From Minisyncoccota bacterium (lineage in GTDB: Bacteria; Patescibacteriota; Minisyncoccia; UBA6257; 1-14-0-10-40-38), in contig JAGVPS010000039.1 in NCBI GenBank assembly GCA_020052135.1, positions 1-5,656 on the forward strand: a DNA stretch of 5,656 bases, written 5' to 3'. The notes below the pieces were generated by a model. The model saw only the letters and a list, made by a program, of their open reading frames with translations, had not been told where the DNA came from and searched no databases. Positions 5,062-5,656 of the stretch are shown here, in pieces; positions within the stretch are counted from its first letter, which is position 1, and every line of letters begins with the position of its first letter. The translations under genes and the position numbers were made by a program.

Positions 5062-5376
5062 ATGCCAGATAAAAGAACCTATGCTGATAGAGCCGTGTAT
5101 TTGCGAGAAGCCGTTAAGAAAAGACGAAGAAAACTCCGTGAGATGGCTCGTGAATCCAAAGGCGGAAAGTGTATGATCTGTGGCTATAAACGCTACTCAG
5201 GCGCACTAGATTTTCACCATAAGAATGCGAAGTTAAAGGATTTTGGATTATCTGTCCGAGGACTTACGCGCTCTTGGGAGAAAATCAAGAAAGAAATTGA
5301 GAAATGCGTATTAGTATGTGCAAATTGCCATCGAGAAATACACGCAGGCATAACGCAGCTTCCTAAGGAAACTTAG
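5062..5376 (+). CDS. Intron-encoded HNH homing endonuclease
   Basis: A 104-residue HNH nuclease located in the P1 loop of the intron. The N-terminus is strongly basic (KKRRRKLREMAR, 19-30), suited to DNA contact. A zinc-ribbon pair follows, CMIC (37-40) and CANC (86-89), framing the active site: LDFHHK (49-54), then CANCHREIH (86-94). All expected residues are present, so it is probably active. It most likely cuts intron-less tRNA-Asn genes at the anticodon and so spreads the intron. The last codons (ACG CAG CTT) contain the internal guide sequence and the stop lies in the P2 hairpin, so the C-terminus is tied to ribozyme structure. Expression is probably from the extended -10 at 5044-5052 since no Shine-Dalgarno is seen. 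Small HNH proteins also occur in restriction systems, but the intron setting argues for homing. Confidence 0.9.
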   Translation: MPDKRTYADRAVYLREAVKKRRRKLREMARESKGGKCMICGYKRYSGALDFHHKNAKLKDFGLSVRGLTRSWEKIKKEIEKCVLVCANCHREIHAGITQLPKET

Positions 5377-5656
5377 GTCGAAAAACGAGGTGAATTCGGT
5401 GAAGCCCCGCCTAGTCGGGGTAATACCGAGCCAAGCTCCGACCTTACGTCGGAGAAGGTGTAGAGACTATCCCTAACGGGAGTAGCCGATCAGAATTTCT
5501 GATGTAGGCGAAGCCCCTCGCCCCGCATACTTCTTCTCCAGTTTTAGAGAAGTGCGGGGATGATATAGTCCACCCCTATTAGTAATAGTAGGATCCGTGT
5601 AACCGGCGGGTCGTAGGTTCGAATCCTACCCGCGGAGCCAAGAAATTAGATACGAA

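Larger units (their letters stand above)
5027..5599 (+). ncRNA. Group I self-splicing intron, subgroup IA-like, ORF in the P1 loop
   Basis: By-eye fold: P1 pairs exon GGCTGT (5021-5026) with the guide GCAGCT (5355-5360), with U5026-G5355 as the required wobble. P2 is CCTAAG/CTTAGG with a GAAA loop (5362-5377). P3 is CGAGG (5386-5390) with CCTCG (5516-5520). P4 is TTCGGT (5395-5400) with ACCGAG (5425-5430), P5 CCCCG/CGGGG (5405-5420), P6 CC/GG with P6a CTCCGAC/GTCGGAG (5436-5454). P7 is GACTAT (5465-5470) with ATAGTC (5565-5570). P7.1 (5471-5480) and P7.2 (5485-5509) lie between P7 and P3, the feature that defines subgroup IA. P8 is 5521-5559, P9 about 5575-5592. The last base is G5599. A P10 helix is not evident. 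Everything needed for splicing appears intact. Confidence 0.92.
4993..5640 (+). tRNA. tRNA-Asn(GUU) interrupted by a group I intron
   Basis: Exon 1 is 4993-5026: acceptor TCCGCGG, TA, D stem GCTC/GAGC, anticodon strand GCCGG and loop bases CTGT. Exon 2 is 5600-5640: loop TAA, CCGGC, variable GGGTC, T arm GTAGG-TTCGAAT-CCTAC, acceptor CCGCGGA, discriminator G and an encoded CCA. Joined, they give a 75-nt tRNA with all stems perfectly paired and loop CTGTTAA, anticodon GUU. G73 fits tRNA-Asn. Reading straight through exon 1 suggests GTG (His), but there is no extra 5' G with C73, and U|intron|G borders favour Asn. The intron lies between positions 35 and 36. Splicing must occur before the tRNA can work. 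Confidence 0.93.

Noticed and set aside
5027..5062. Guide sequence for P1 within the first 35 nt of the intron
   Set aside because: Only 3-bp matches to the exon were found there, against 6 bp at 5355-5360.

Overview
The window looks like a piece of a Candidate Phyla Radiation (Patescibacteria, probably Parcubacteria-like) genome. This is inferred from gene style rather than a marker gene: short compact genes, an intron-bearing tRNA gene, free GIY-YIG and HNH nucleases, a membrane-anchored VanY-type peptidase, and genes mostly lacking Shine-Dalgarno sites. TGA, TAG and TAA all serve as stops, so the code appears standard.

Left part, minus strand (1-3567). The N-terminal third of an ABC-F ATPase runs off the left edge; it has its own TTGACT-17-TAGTAT promoter. 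To its right lies a three-gene minus-strand operon, read from right to left: a PIG-L/LmbE-type deacetylase (3320-2631), a GT-A glycosyltransferase resembling glucosyl-3-phosphoglycerate synthases (2638-1910, overlapping the deacetylase by 8 nt) and a 394-residue protein of unknown function (1888-704). A 12-bp hairpin terminator closes it. Ahead of the operon is an intriguing leader: a strong promoter (TTGACA-17-TAACAT), a 27-codon ORF rich in aromatic residues that starts 7 nt after the -10 box, then an intrinsic terminator before the deacetylase. The end of the small ORF can also pair with the terminator's ascending arm, so the layout resembles a translation-coupled attenuator.

Middle (3567-4472, minus). 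A VanY-like D-Ala-D-Ala carboxypeptidase carries an N-terminal membrane anchor and a probable coiled-coil stalk. It is divergent from the tRNA locus, with overlapping promoters.

Right part, plus strand (4584-5640). This is a tRNA-Asn(GUU) locus invaded at least twice. The tRNA is split between anticodon positions 35 and 36 by a 573-nt group I intron. The ribozyme folds by eye into a complete core with P7.1 and P7.2, which points to subgroup IA. An HNH endonuclease sits in the P1 loop; its last codons contain the internal guide sequence and its stop codon lies in P2. Directly upstream, a GIY-YIG endonuclease gene borrows its last codons and stop from the first ten bases of the tRNA. A second copy of the tRNA 5' end lies before the nuclease gene, with its D loop interrupted by an 18-nt perfect palindrome, and a third, decayed copy lies before that, next to the apparent original tRNA promoter. 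The region therefore reads as one tRNA gene colonised by two families of homing nuclease, with the tRNA 5' half rebuilt after insertion.
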